The translations under genes and the position numbers were made by a program. From contig CAZMGG010000001.1 of assembly GCA_964565715.1 (NCBI GenBank), positions 1 through 64,000 of the forward strand: 64,000 nucleotides of DNA, written 5' to 3'. Position 1 is the first letter of the stretch. The number at the start of each line of letters is the position of its first letter. The stretch is from CAZMGG01 sp964565715 (GTDB taxonomy: Bacteria > Planctomycetota > UBA1135 > UBA2386). Shown one piece after another: positions 8,627 to 16,913 of this stretch. The notes under the pieces are model-generated. The model was not told where the DNA came from, ran no database searches, and saw only the letters and a list, made by a program, of their open reading frames with translations.

Positions 8627-10383
8627 GCCGGCACCTCCGCGCGCAGCGGCAGGGTGAAGACGAACTCGGCGCCGGGGCCCGCCGCCGGGGACGCGCAGAC
8701 CAGCCGGCCGCCGTGCCGCTCGGCGATCGCGCGGGCGAGGTGCAGGCCAAGGCCGACGCCGGGCACCGTGCCGTGGCGGTGCGCGGCGCCGCGGCGGAAG
8801 CGCGCGAAGATCGTCTCGCGCTCGCCGGCCGGCACGCCCGGGCCATGGTCGCGCACGGCGATGCGCAGCGCGCCGTCCCGTGCCTCCGTCCGCACCTCGA
8901 GCGTGCCGCCCGTCCCGGCGTACTTGCGGCCGTTGTCGAGCACGTTGAGCAGGGCCTGCAGCAGCGCGCCGCGGTCGGCCAGCGCCGGCGCCGGCGCCAG
9001 GCCCTCGACCAGCAGCAGCCGCAGGCCATCGCGTTCGGCCAGGGGCCGGAACAGGGCCACGGCCTCCCGCACCATCTGCGCCAGATCGCAGGCGCGCAGG
9101 TCGTGGGCCCGCTCGCCGCGTTCCATCCGCCCCAGGTCCAGCACGTTCTCGATCAGCATGGTCAGCCGCGCCGCCTCGCCGGCCAGCAGCCCGTAGTACT
9201 CGGCGTCGCGGCCGGCCGGCACGCGGTCCTCGGCCAGCATCTCCGCCAGCAGCCGGATCGAGGCCAGCGGCGTCTTCAGCTCGTGGGTGACCACCGTCAG
9301 GAAGTCGGCCCGCGCCCGCACCGCGTCGGCCTCGCGGCGCAGGGCGCGGTGGCCGAGGAACGCGGTGAGCAGGAACACCAGGGCCAGGGCGGCGGTGGCC
9401 ACCGCGACGCCGCTCGGCCCGGCCAGCAGTCCCGGTGGCGGCGGCACCCGCGGCTGCACGTGCAGCAGCCCCGGGACGACCTCCTCGCCATGGGCGGGCG
9501 TGGCGCTCGCGACGACGACCTCGGCCAGGTCCGGCACCGGCGTCACGCCGGCGACCTCCCGACCGATCACGGCGGCCAGCAGATCCTGCGGCGCGCACAA
9601 CGCGCCGGCGCCGGCGGTGGGGAACCAGAGCAGCAGTTCGCCGGCGGCGGCGGTCGGCCCCGCCGGCGGCGTCAGGGCCAGCAGGGCGTCGACGCGTTGC
9701 AGGCGGGCGCGCCGACTGAGGGCGGTGGCCAGGTCCTGCCGCAGGCGGGCCACCTCGAGGCCACGTTCCTGCAGCCGGTCCAGGAGGGGATCGGCGAGGT
9801 CTTCGGGCAGGAAGGGCAGCAGCCGGGCGACCGGAGCCGGCAGTGACCCGTCGCTCGTGGCGTGCAGCAGGGCCGCCTGCGCCACGGCGTCGGCGACCGC
9901 CGGCAGGGCGCAGTCGGCGGGTCCGGCCGCCCTGAGGCGCTCCTCGAGGCGGGCCAGCAGGGCCTGGCAGCGTTCGGCGTCCCCGGCCCGCATGGCCTGG
10001 AAGGCGGCCGACCCCAGGACCGGCAGACCGGCGTCGCCGCGCGGCCCGCGCTCGCCGAGCAGATCGTCGAACTGCTGGCGCGCCGCCGTGGCATCGGCCA
10101 GCACGAACTCGGCCCGCTGCGCCTCGGTGAGCTTCGTGCCCACCACGGGATCGGTGGCCGTGGCTTCGGCGGGGCGCAGCCAACCGACCTCGGCGGGAAG
10201 CGCGAGCGTGGCGCCGGTCACCGCGAAGCGGTGCTCGTCCGGCACCGCCGCCAGCACCGCCGGCTGCTGCAGGGCCGACCGCAGCGCCTGGGCCATCGCC
10301 CGGGCGTTCCGGCGCGCCTGCAGCTCGGCCTCCATCCGGCCCTGCTCGGCGGCGCGCAGGACGCTGAAGCCGACCAGGGCCAC
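8623..10383 (-). CDS. Membrane sensor histidine kinase; true start probably upstream near 10452
   Basis: 586 residues from ATG 10383. Extracytoplasmic sensor ~20-310, transmembrane helix near 320-345 (GVAVATAALALVFLLTAFLG), dimerisation/phospho-acceptor box THELKTPLASI with H367, then an HATPase domain with N-box LLNVLDNGRKY, G1 DHGPGVPAG and G2 GVGLGLHLARAI. From ATG 10383 the first membrane helix is cut in half: the frame stays open 22 codons further to an in-frame TAG and encodes PRKAWPLLTALALASGAGLV. The only start-like codons there are a GTG directly before the ATG, a CTG and an ATC at 10452. It partners the response regulator downstream. Confidence 0.9.
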   Translation of the reverse strand: MALVGFSVLRAAEQGRMEAELQARRNARAMAQALRSALQQPAVLAAVPDEHRFAVTGATLALPAEVGWLRPAEATATDPVVGTKLTEAQRAEFVLADATAARQQFDDLLGERGPRGDAGLPVLGSAAFQAMRAGDAERCQALLARLEERLRAAGPADCALPAVADAVAQAALLHATSDGSLPAPVARLLPFLPEDLADPLLDRLQERGLEVARLRQDLATALSRRARLQRVDALLALTPPAGPTAAAGELLLWFPTAGAGALCAPQDLLAAVIGREVAGVTPVPDLAEVVVASATPAHGEEVVPGLLHVQPRVPPPPGLLAGPSGVAVATAALALVFLLTAFLGHRALRREADAVRARADFLTVVTHELKTPLASIRLLAEMLAEDRVPAGRDAEYYGLLAGEAARLTMLIENVLDLGRMERGERAHDLRACDLAQMVREAVALFRPLAERDGLRLLLVEGLAPAPALADRGALLQALLNVLDNGRKYAGTGGTLEVRTEARDGALRIAVRDHGPGVPAGERETIFARFRRGAAHRHGTVPGVGLGLHLARAIAERHGGRLVCASPAAGPGAEFVFTLPLRAEVPA

Positions 10384-10511
10384 CAGCCCGGCACCGGAGG
10401 CGAGGGCGAGGGCGGTGAGCAGCGGCCAGGCTTTGCGCGGGGAGACGATGCGGGCAGCCTAGCGAGCCCTGCGCCGAGCCTTGTCAAGGAAGCGTCGCGG
10501 TGCTGGCTGCC

Positions 10512-11474
10512 TCACCGCCGCGGCGTGAAGACCTGTTCGAGGGTGGGCGCGGTGAGGACCTCGTCGCAGAGGCGCGCGATCTCCTGTTCGTCGGCCGCCC
10601 TGACCCTGGCTTCGGTCGCGGCATCGATCTCGCCGAAGCGCCGGCGAAGCTGTCGCAGGATCAGGTTGGCGCTGGCCTCGGCGCGGGCGGCGCGGGTCAT
10701 TCGTTCGGCAGTGCTCATCAGGATCGGCTCCGCGGCTGGGCCGCCGGCGTCCGACAGGACGGCGCGCAGCCGTTCGGGCGGAACGTCGGTGGCGAGGAAG
10801 AGGTAGGAGATTACCGCCAGCAGGCTGCGCTGGGGATCCGCCTCGGCGACCGCCCGCACCAGGCCGGCGCAGCGGGTCAGCAGCCCGAGGGCGGCGTCGG
10901 GCGGCTGCACCCGGGCCAGTTGCAGGCAATGCAGCGTCAGCCGCGCCATGGCCGTCATCGCGCCGAGGCCGAACGCCGCCAGGTCGGCATCGGTGAAGTC
11001 GTACAGCAGGAAGCGACCGCGAGGCAGCAGCCGGCGGATGGCACCCCGCACCGGCGGCGCCAGTTCGTCCAGCGGGAAGTCCTGCAACAGGTCGGTCGGT
11101 CCACGCCAGGGCCGACGGCCATGGTGGATGACGATGGGGATCACGAACGGCAGCCGCCGGCCGCGGCCGTGCAGCTCGAGGATCCGCAGCACGTAGCGCT
11201 GCATCTGCAGCGCGGTCCGCCGCCGCGCCTGGGCCTTGTGTTCGAGGAGCAGGTAGATGACGGCGCGGCGGCGCCCGATCCGCACCGTGAACAGAAGGTC
11301 GGCCTGGTGCTCGCGCAGGTCGTCGTCGACCACCGAACCGTCGATGACGGTGAGGCTCTGCCAGTCGATGGCCCGCGCCAGCGCCGGCGGCAGGATCGAC
11401 CGGAGCAGGCCGATGGCATGTTCCACCTGTCCGAACGTGTGGCGGAACAGGTGGTCGTGATGATTGCCGGTCAC
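10512..11474 (-). CDS. Rpn-family recombination-promoting nuclease / PD-(D/E)XK (former YhgA-like putative transposase)
   Basis: 320 residues from GTG 11474. The start NHHDHLFRHTFGQVEHAIGL matches the DxxFKxxF-like opening of the Rpn/YhgA family. A PD-(D/E)XK core is visible: D59 in HQADLLFTVRIG and E78-x-K80 in IYLLLEHKAQ. A region PFVIPIVIHHGRRPW, then LLYDFTD, is also typical of the family. Rpn proteins are DNA endonucleases that promote RecA-independent recombination and often occur in variable regions. The gene lies 13 bases after an SSB-like gene on the same strand and may be co-transcribed with it. The C-terminal helical part (RAARAEASANLILRQLRRRF) is common in the family. Confidence 0.85.
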   Translation of the reverse strand: MTGNHHDHLFRHTFGQVEHAIGLLRSILPPALARAIDWQSLTVIDGSVVDDDLREHQADLLFTVRIGRRRAVIYLLLEHKAQARRRTALQMQRYVLRILELHGRGRRLPFVIPIVIHHGRRPWRGPTDLLQDFPLDELAPPVRGAIRRLLPRGRFLLYDFTDADLAAFGLGAMTAMARLTLHCLQLARVQPPDAALGLLTRCAGLVRAVAEADPQRSLLAVISYLFLATDVPPERLRAVLSDAGGPAAEPILMSTAERMTRAARAEASANLILRQLRRRFGEIDAATEARVRAADEQEIARLCDEVLTAPTLEQVFTPRR

Positions 11475-11487
11475 CGGGCCCCTGCGG

Positions 11488-11997
11488 TCAGAACGGGATG
11501 TCGTCCGCGGCGATGGGCCGATCCTTGCCGTTCTCCGGCTCGCCGTCGTCGTCGCCGGCGCCGGCTGCGGTCTTTCGGCGATCGCCGCCCTGGCCACCGC
11601 CGCCGCCGGGCACCGGCCGGTAGCCGTCGTAGGGCACCTCGTTGCGACGGATCACGTCGCCGGTCGGTCCCGGGTACTCCACCGGCCGGACCTCGACCAG
11701 GGCCGTGCGGCCGACCAGGTCGTCGGGCTCGACCTTCACGCGGCCGCGGGCGGGCATGCCCAGCGCCAGGAACACCAGCTTGGCCCGGGCCCGGCCGCGG
11801 GTGCTGAACACCAGGCTGTCCCAGGCCGCCTGCCGGCCCACGTGCTGGCCCTCGGCCACCACCAGCCGCAGGCCCCAACGTTCGTCGCCGGTTCGGGTCG
11901 TGCCCTGCCGCACATCGGCGACCCGGCAGAGGTAGGTGCCTGCGGGAACCGTGACGAAGTCGGTGACCTCGCCCACGCCGTCGAAATCGATCTCCAT
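11488..11997 (-). CDS. SSB-like protein (DUF669-like) with acidic DDIPF tail
   Basis: 169 residues from ATG 11997 with a GAGGTGAG Shine-Dalgarno. Residues ~1-115 form a beta-rich OB-like domain (VTVPAGTYLCRVADVR, RWGLRLVVAEGQHVGR, ARAKLVFLALGMP) similar to phage DUF669 single-strand-binding proteins. A Gly/Asp-rich linker follows, and the protein ends in IAADDIPF, the same acidic-aromatic tip (DDIPF) that bacterial SSB uses to recruit partner enzymes. It is followed by an Rpn nuclease gene, which would make a plausible DNA-processing pair. The binding activity is inferred from the fold resemblance and tail only. Confidence 0.7.
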   Translation of the reverse strand: MEIDFDGVGEVTDFVTVPAGTYLCRVADVRQGTTRTGDERWGLRLVVAEGQHVGRQAAWDSLVFSTRGRARAKLVFLALGMPARGRVKVEPDDLVGRTALVEVRPVEYPGPTGDVIRRNEVPYDGYRPVPGGGGGQGGDRRKTAAGAGDDDGEPENGKDRPIAADDIPF

Positions 11998-12129
11998 GTT
12001 GTCTCACCTCGGTTGTCGGGCGGGCCGTCTGCCGGTGCCGCCTCTGATCCTCTGTGGGGCCGGATGCGTCCCCGGTGACATGCGGATCCTGAATTCCGTA
12101 CGCGTCGGCCACGGTGCTACCCTCTGCGT

Positions 12130-12211
12130 CCGGTGGGGTCCTGGCTGCTGCCGAAGCAGGCCCGGCGCCACCTGCACCGGATCTACGCGTTCGCGCGCAC
12201 CGCCGACGACC
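12130..12211 (+). pseudogene. Displaced 82-base fragment of hpnC (direct copy)
   Basis: Bases 12130-12211 match 16116-16197, inside hpnC, at 81 of 82 positions (the single difference is C12201 versus G16187). The fragment covers hpnC codons for about residues 30-56 (VGSWLLPKQARRHLHRIYAF). Similarity stops abruptly at both ends and no longer reading frame uses it. The copy has the same orientation as hpnC, so the two form direct repeats around a 3.9 kb island. The near identity implies a recent duplication. Confidence 0.9.
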
Positions 12212-12447
12212 GGGCGTTGCGAGCTTTCGGCAGTGTGGCCCGGCACCACGCAGGCTGGTTTTGACGAGGAAGCCGGGCGACGGCCTTGCCAGCGGCCCCA
12301 CCTACCTGTGGGTCGACGACGGTTGCGGCTTTGTGTGTGGTCCCCGTGATCGGGGGCTCGCGGGCGCCGCTACTTGACAGTCCGGCCGAGCAGTCTACCT
12401 TTGGAGTCCCTTTCCACTCCGAACCTTCATCGCCTGGAGCCGACCTC
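12212..12447. other. Intergenic stretch between hpnC fragment and the island's first gene
   Basis: The stretch 11998-12447 between the SSB-like gene and the frameshifted secreted gene holds no credible gene. It contains the hpnC fragment, a likely promoter at 12374-12401 and a possible small inverted sequence around the CCCCGTGATCGGGGG tract near 12338. I see no transposase remnant or terminal inverted repeats. Confidence 0.5.
12374..12401 (+). promoter_or_regulatory. Possible sigma-70-type promoter for the frameshifted secreted gene
   Basis: A perfect -35 hexamer TTGACA at 12374-12379 is followed after 16 bases by TACCTT (12396-12401), a poor -10. It lies about 50 bases before ATG 12448. 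The perfect -35 stands out in this GC-rich DNA, but the weak -10 makes the call tentative. Confidence 0.35.
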
Positions 12448-14347
12448 ATGAATACGGAACGGTTCTTGCATCACGTCACGTCCCGTACGGGCACATCGGC
12501 ATTGCAGCAGCCGAACGGCCTAGAGCTACAGCAGGGTGAACCAAGGTCGGTACGCGGCTGCCGGCGCCGCGGGCTGACGTGGTCCGCAGAGATCGCCGTT
12601 GCCCTGATCCTGTTCTCGTCGGGACTTTGTCCTGCCCAGGGTCCCCCCAACGAGTTCGTCTTCCATGCATACGTCGATCCGATCTTCGGCGACGACGAAA
12701 TGGCGTTCGCGTTCAACCCCGGCAATCCGAACGACCCCGGATTGAACACTCCGTTGCCCAACAACGGCAGTGGTAGTCCGATCCGAGCCAGACCGCTCGA
12801 CCGGCGCGTGGACTTCAGCCCGGCAGTCGATGCCACGACGATCGCGGGGTACCTTCAGCATGCTCCGTTCGCCTTCCGGACGCTGAGTCGTGAGAAGGGG
12901 GCCATCGAGTACGTTCAAAGGCTCTTCTCCACCGCTGCCTCCGGGCAGTCGCCCGCTACAACGGTGCTTCCCTGGGCCCATCCTTCGGGACGCATCGTGA
13001 CCCACGTCGTGATCCACTGCCTGCCGGGTCTGTATGGACCGCGCAACCCCTCTCTCCCGGCGGAAACACAGGAGATCGACCCGACCACCGGGCTGCCCTG
13101 GAATGGCGAGGTCCTCCCGATTCGGCTTGGCTACCGCCATGAATCGACGGCCTGTCCGGTGTTCGACAGGATCAGCATCCAGGGCACATCCGCACTGGAC
13201 ACCATCTTCGATGGTCGTGGCAACGACCCGAACATGCCAGTCTTCTTCAGGACCAACTTCGTGTTCCATGTGCTACCCGCCCCCGCCCTTCGGAATCATG
13301 GACATCGGGGCGGACGAGTGTGGGCCTCTCATTATCGGCGGGTATATCCACTCGACCAGGATGTTCCAGGCCTTTCACCCGATGACGGGATCGACCATGA
13401 ACGCCCAGGTGTACTTCGTCAACGCCCCGGCATCAGGGGCACCCGGAGGCTTTGCCAGGCCATGGTCCAACTGGCTCATGGGTGGGTTGCCATGGTACGC
13501 CAATGTCCAGGCAGGCAAGGCTCCAGCCGTGTGTCTGCCAAACGATCCTATCACGGGTGTGCCGCCATTGACATTCTTCACATGTGGGTTCCAGCAGGGT
13601 GCCTCGGCGACCGACCGCAGGATCATGTCGATCGACATGGTTCCATTCATGCGCAACTTGGCGTGCGACTTCTCACCGCATCTACGGCTGGATCCGCATC
13701 CTGAGTGGACGACGCTGTGCGACGAACTCTTGACGCCTTCGACGCCAGACCCATTCGCATGTAATCCATGGTACTGCAGTTGGTGGCCCGCCAGCTTGTA
13801 TCCAGTATACCCTGACAATCCTACTCTGTTCTTTAATGACGTTCCGGGACTTCCGGTACACGCTCAGGGTCAGGTGTCCCCGTACAACACTTACCTTCGG
13901 TTTGCCGGCACGCGCACCGGTGTCGCAGCCAGCCACCTGAACCCGCCAGGCACCCACGGACCTGTGCCTGGCCTCATGCAGTGGGTTTTCGGCAGTGCCA
14001 GCCAGTTTGGTCCGATCTCGCCGTGTACCGGTAGCAACTACTACTGTGGCAACTGGTGCCTGAACAACCAACCGGCAGGTTGCCCGGACGTGGTCCCGGC
14101 GCTTGGTCTGGACTACGCCTTGCGAATCAACTGCGAGGTGCCGAGCGCCCTGATGCCCTATCCCAGGAACAGCAATCTGCAGGCGTTCCTGGTGTTGGCC
14201 AACGCGCCCCCGCCCCAGCCCGGGACGCAGTCCCTGACGGTGGGTCAGGGTGCGAGGTCCCTGCAAATGGCTTCCCAACTGCTCATTCCATGGTATCTCG
14301 GCACGGAAGCTGACTTCGTCGCGGGGCATATCACGCAGAGGAGATAG
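12448..14347 (+). pseudogene. Secreted protein gene interrupted by a frameshift near 13280
   Basis: ATG 12448 has GGAG upstream. The protein starts with a long N-region and then a signal-peptide-like helix (SAEIAVALILFSSGLCPAQG). Reading stays in one frame to about 13275 (FFRTNFVFHVLP) and continues in the +1 frame with PPPPFGIMDIGADECG through to the TAG at 14345-14347; a single extra C in the C-rich tract around 13278-13288 explains it. The rejoined product would be ~630 residues, Cys-containing and low in charge (SIDMVPFMRNLACDF, PCTGSNYYCGNWCLNN). DIGADE is a motif seen after choice-of-anchor/right-handed beta-helix regions in secreted proteins. It lies in the more AT-containing island. 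It could be a true decay event or a sequencing error in the homopolymer. Confidence 0.7.
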
Positions 14348-14350
14348 CCT

Positions 14351-15844
14351 ATGCCGACCGTGCGCCACACGTGTGTCGCGTTCGCCTGTGCGCTATGCTG
14401 TGCGGCACAGTCTGCGGTGAGTCCGTTCCTGCCGCCTGATCGGTCCGTATGGTACATGTCAGGTGCCAACTACTCACCGGTGCAGGTCATCGACGCGAAC
14501 GGTGATGGGAAGCCTGACTTGGCCGTCGGGGAGATCTACATACAGCTGTCGAGCTTGTACCCGACCAACGTCTTCAGCTACGACATCAACCACGGCAATG
14601 GTCGCTTCACCCGATACACGGTGACCGAGCCTCCCGCGCCGCAGCCGCGCATATTCCACCGCGTGCTCGCAATCGGCGATGTCGATGGGAATGGGACCGA
14701 GGATGTTTTTGTGGCCCGTTCAGTGGGTCCGGCGACTCCGTTGGATGATGCGTTGTACCTGAACCAGGGCAACGCCGGCTTCCTGCGGGCGTCGGGATAT
14801 CTACCAAGCACGCCGTACTTCACCGGCGGCGCCGCCTTCCTGGACGCGGACCGGGACGGCGACCTGGACCTGTTCCTGATGGACATCTACGGGCCCAACC
14901 GTTTGTACATCAACGACGGTACCGGACGGTTCACCGACGAGTCTGCCGCCCGCCTGCCGGTCCCAACGGGTGCGAACGGAAAGATGGTTCTTGCGTTCGA
15001 TGTCGATCGCGACGGAGATGTCGACGTCTTGGTTGGCAATGGAGGCAACAATCTCGCGATGCAGATGCCGTCACTGTACCTGAACGACGGAACCGGGCAG
15101 TTCCAGTACGGACAGGTGTTCACACAGGCGGGATGGACCGCGTGGGCCTGTCTCCAGGACATGAACGGCGATGGGTGGACCGATGTCGTGATGCTCGACA
15201 ATTATCCCCCGACCATCCTCATGAATCAGCAGGGAACACTGTCAGCCGCAGGCATCACGTTCCCGCCAAGCCTGCGGCTCCAGAACTGGATCGGCGCAGT
15301 GGACTTCGACGGGGACGGCGACATGGACCTGATGTGCATGGGTGTGGGGATGCATGTGTTGCTGGAGAACGTGGGCAACCTCACTTTCGTGGATGCCACC
15401 AGCCGTATGCCGCTGGGTCCGACCGCGGGGTTCGAGGTGCCCATCCTGTTCGATCTGGACCTGGACGGCGATCTGGACATGCTGACCAACGGCAGCTTCT
15501 ACCGCGGCACGCTGCGCGAGGTGATTCTGCGCAACGATCCGACGCGTGGTGCGACATGGTCGATTGGGTTGATCGCCAAGCAGAATCACATGCTTCTGCT
15601 GGGAATGTCAGTGCGCCCCGGCGAGGTGTCGTTTCCTGGCCTGGGATGGCTGTGGCTCGACACCCAGACCTCGCAGTACCTCGGACAGATGCATTTCGGC
15701 TTCCACTATGAACAGTCGCTGTTGCTGCCGGTGCCCAACTTGCCGGGCCTGCTCGGTGCGACGGTCTGCGTGCAGGCCCTGGATGTCCGGCTGTCAGACA
15801 TGGCGGCGCAGTTCACCAACGCGCCGTGCGCGGTCATCCGGTGA
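14351..15844 (+). CDS. Secreted FG-GAP/VCBS-repeat beta-propeller protein
   Basis: 497 residues, starting 3 bases after the previous stop, with a signal peptide (MPTVRHTCVAFACALCCAAQ). Residues ~40-370 hold repeated calcium-binding FG-GAP/VCBS loops of the form D-x-[DN]-x-D-G-x-x-D: DANGDGKPDLAVG, DVDGNGTEDVFVA, DADRDGDLDLFLM, DVDRDGDVDVLVG, DMNGDGWTDVVML, DFDGDGDMDLMCM, DLDLDGDLDMLTN. These build a seven-bladed propeller as in integrin alpha-like proteins. The last ~100 residues are a beta-domain shared with other secreted proteins here (LLGATVCVQALDV near the end). Probably extracellular; ligand unknown. It lies in the island flanked by hpnC direct repeats. Confidence 0.88.
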   Translation: MPTVRHTCVAFACALCCAAQSAVSPFLPPDRSVWYMSGANYSPVQVIDANGDGKPDLAVGEIYIQLSSLYPTNVFSYDINHGNGRFTRYTVTEPPAPQPRIFHRVLAIGDVDGNGTEDVFVARSVGPATPLDDALYLNQGNAGFLRASGYLPSTPYFTGGAAFLDADRDGDLDLFLMDIYGPNRLYINDGTGRFTDESAARLPVPTGANGKMVLAFDVDRDGDVDVLVGNGGNNLAMQMPSLYLNDGTGQFQYGQVFTQAGWTAWACLQDMNGDGWTDVVMLDNYPPTILMNQQGTLSAAGITFPPSLRLQNWIGAVDFDGDGDMDLMCMGVGMHVLLENVGNLTFVDATSRMPLGPTAGFEVPILFDLDLDGDLDMLTNGSFYRGTLREVILRNDPTRGATWSIGLIAKQNHMLLLGMSVRPGEVSFPGLGWLWLDTQTSQYLGQMHFGFHYEQSLLLPVPNLPGLLGATVCVQALDVRLSDMAAQFTNAPCAVIR

Positions 15845-16028
15845 GTACCCTCACCTGGTGCCCTGCAGCCTGACCGGAGCGATCGGTCGATCTCGCAGAC
15901 TCGCCGGCAGGTGAGCCGTCGCCGTGGCGCCGTGGCGGCGTGGTGCTTACGTTCAGGGGCCTTTTTCCGTCGTGGGCGGCTGCCGGACCCCGGCGACGCG
16001 CTCCCTCTTGGCTCCTGTTTCGCGTCCG

Positions 16029-16913
16029 ATGACATCCGCCGTTGGTGACTCCTTGCTGGCCTCGCACGACCCTGCCCGGTACCTGGCCCTGGCCGGGCAG
16101 CACTACGAGAACTTCCCGGTGGGGTCCTGGCTGCTGCCGAAGCAGGCCCGGCGCCACCTGCACCGGATCTACGCGTTCGCGCGCACGGCCGACGACCTCG
16201 CCGACGAGCACCGGGATGCGGCGGGGCTGGCGGCCTTCCGACGCGACTTCCTGGCCCACAGAGAGACCCGCGCCGACGTGCCGCTGTTCGCCGATCTGTG
16301 GGCGACGATCCGCGAACGCGACCTGCCGGTCGGCCTGTTCACCGACCTGCTGGATGCGTTCACCCAGGACCTGACCGTCACGCGCTACGACGAGGCGGGG
16401 CTGTTCGCCTACTGCCGGAAGTCCGCCGACCCGGTCGGCCGGCTGGTGCTGCGGGTGTGCGGTCACGCGGACCCGGCGCTGGACGCGGCCTCGGACGCCG
16501 TGTGCACGGGCCTGCAGCTCTTGAACCACCTGCAGGACCTGCGCGCCGACCTGCGGGAGCGCGACCGCATCTACTTCCCGCAGGCCGACCTGCAGCGGTT
16601 CCAGGTGGCCGAGACCGACCTCCTGGCCGAACGGGCAAGCCCGGGCGTGCGCGCCCTGGTGCGGCACTGGCATGGGCGCGTGGCGGGCATGTTCGAGCAG
16701 GGCTGGCCGGTCACCCAGGGCGTGCGCGGCCGCCTGCGCTGGGAGCTGCGGGCGATCCTGCGCGGCGCCGCCGCGGTGCTGGCGCGGATCCGGGCGGTGG
16801 ATGGCGACGTGCTGGCCGGTCGCGTGCACCTGACCAAGGGCGAACGCCTGCGCACGGTGCTGGGCGGGCTGCTGCTGGTGTCCCGCCCGGCCTTCCGGGG
16901 AGCGGAGCGATGA
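16029..16913 (+). CDS. hpnC: Hydroxysqualene synthase HpnC
   Basis: 294 residues of the squalene/phytoene synthase family. First Mg2+-binding motif FARTADDLADEHRD (~50-63), second motif LLNHLQDLRADLRERDR, and RIYFPQADL downstream, as in HpnC. HpnC converts presqualene diphosphate to hydroxysqualene. I place the start at ATG 16029, which gives the usual N-terminus before HYENFPVGSWLLPK; the frame is open further upstream but without family similarity. It is the first gene of a three-gene operon, overlapping hpnD by 4 bases (ATGA). An 82-base piece of this gene is repeated at 12130-12211. HpnC versus HpnD was decided by motif style and gene order. Confidence 0.9.
   Translation: MTSAVGDSLLASHDPARYLALAGQHYENFPVGSWLLPKQARRHLHRIYAFARTADDLADEHRDAAGLAAFRRDFLAHRETRADVPLFADLWATIRERDLPVGLFTDLLDAFTQDLTVTRYDEAGLFAYCRKSADPVGRLVLRVCGHADPALDAASDAVCTGLQLLNHLQDLRADLRERDRIYFPQADLQRFQVAETDLLAERASPGVRALVRHWHGRVAGMFEQGWPVTQGVRGRLRWELRAILRGAAAVLARIRAVDGDVLAGRVHLTKGERLRTVLGGLLLVSRPAFRGAER

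Noticed and set aside
11998..12447. Transposon remnant carrying the hpnC fragment
   Set aside because: No transposase reading frame, terminal inverted repeats or short target duplications are visible; only the 82-base direct repeat is supported.
15845..16028. Intrinsic terminator between the FG-GAP gene and hpnC
   Set aside because: There is a CTTTTTCC tract near 15962 but the GC-rich inverted stretch CGCCG...CGGCG ends about 25 bases earlier, too far for a rho-independent terminator.
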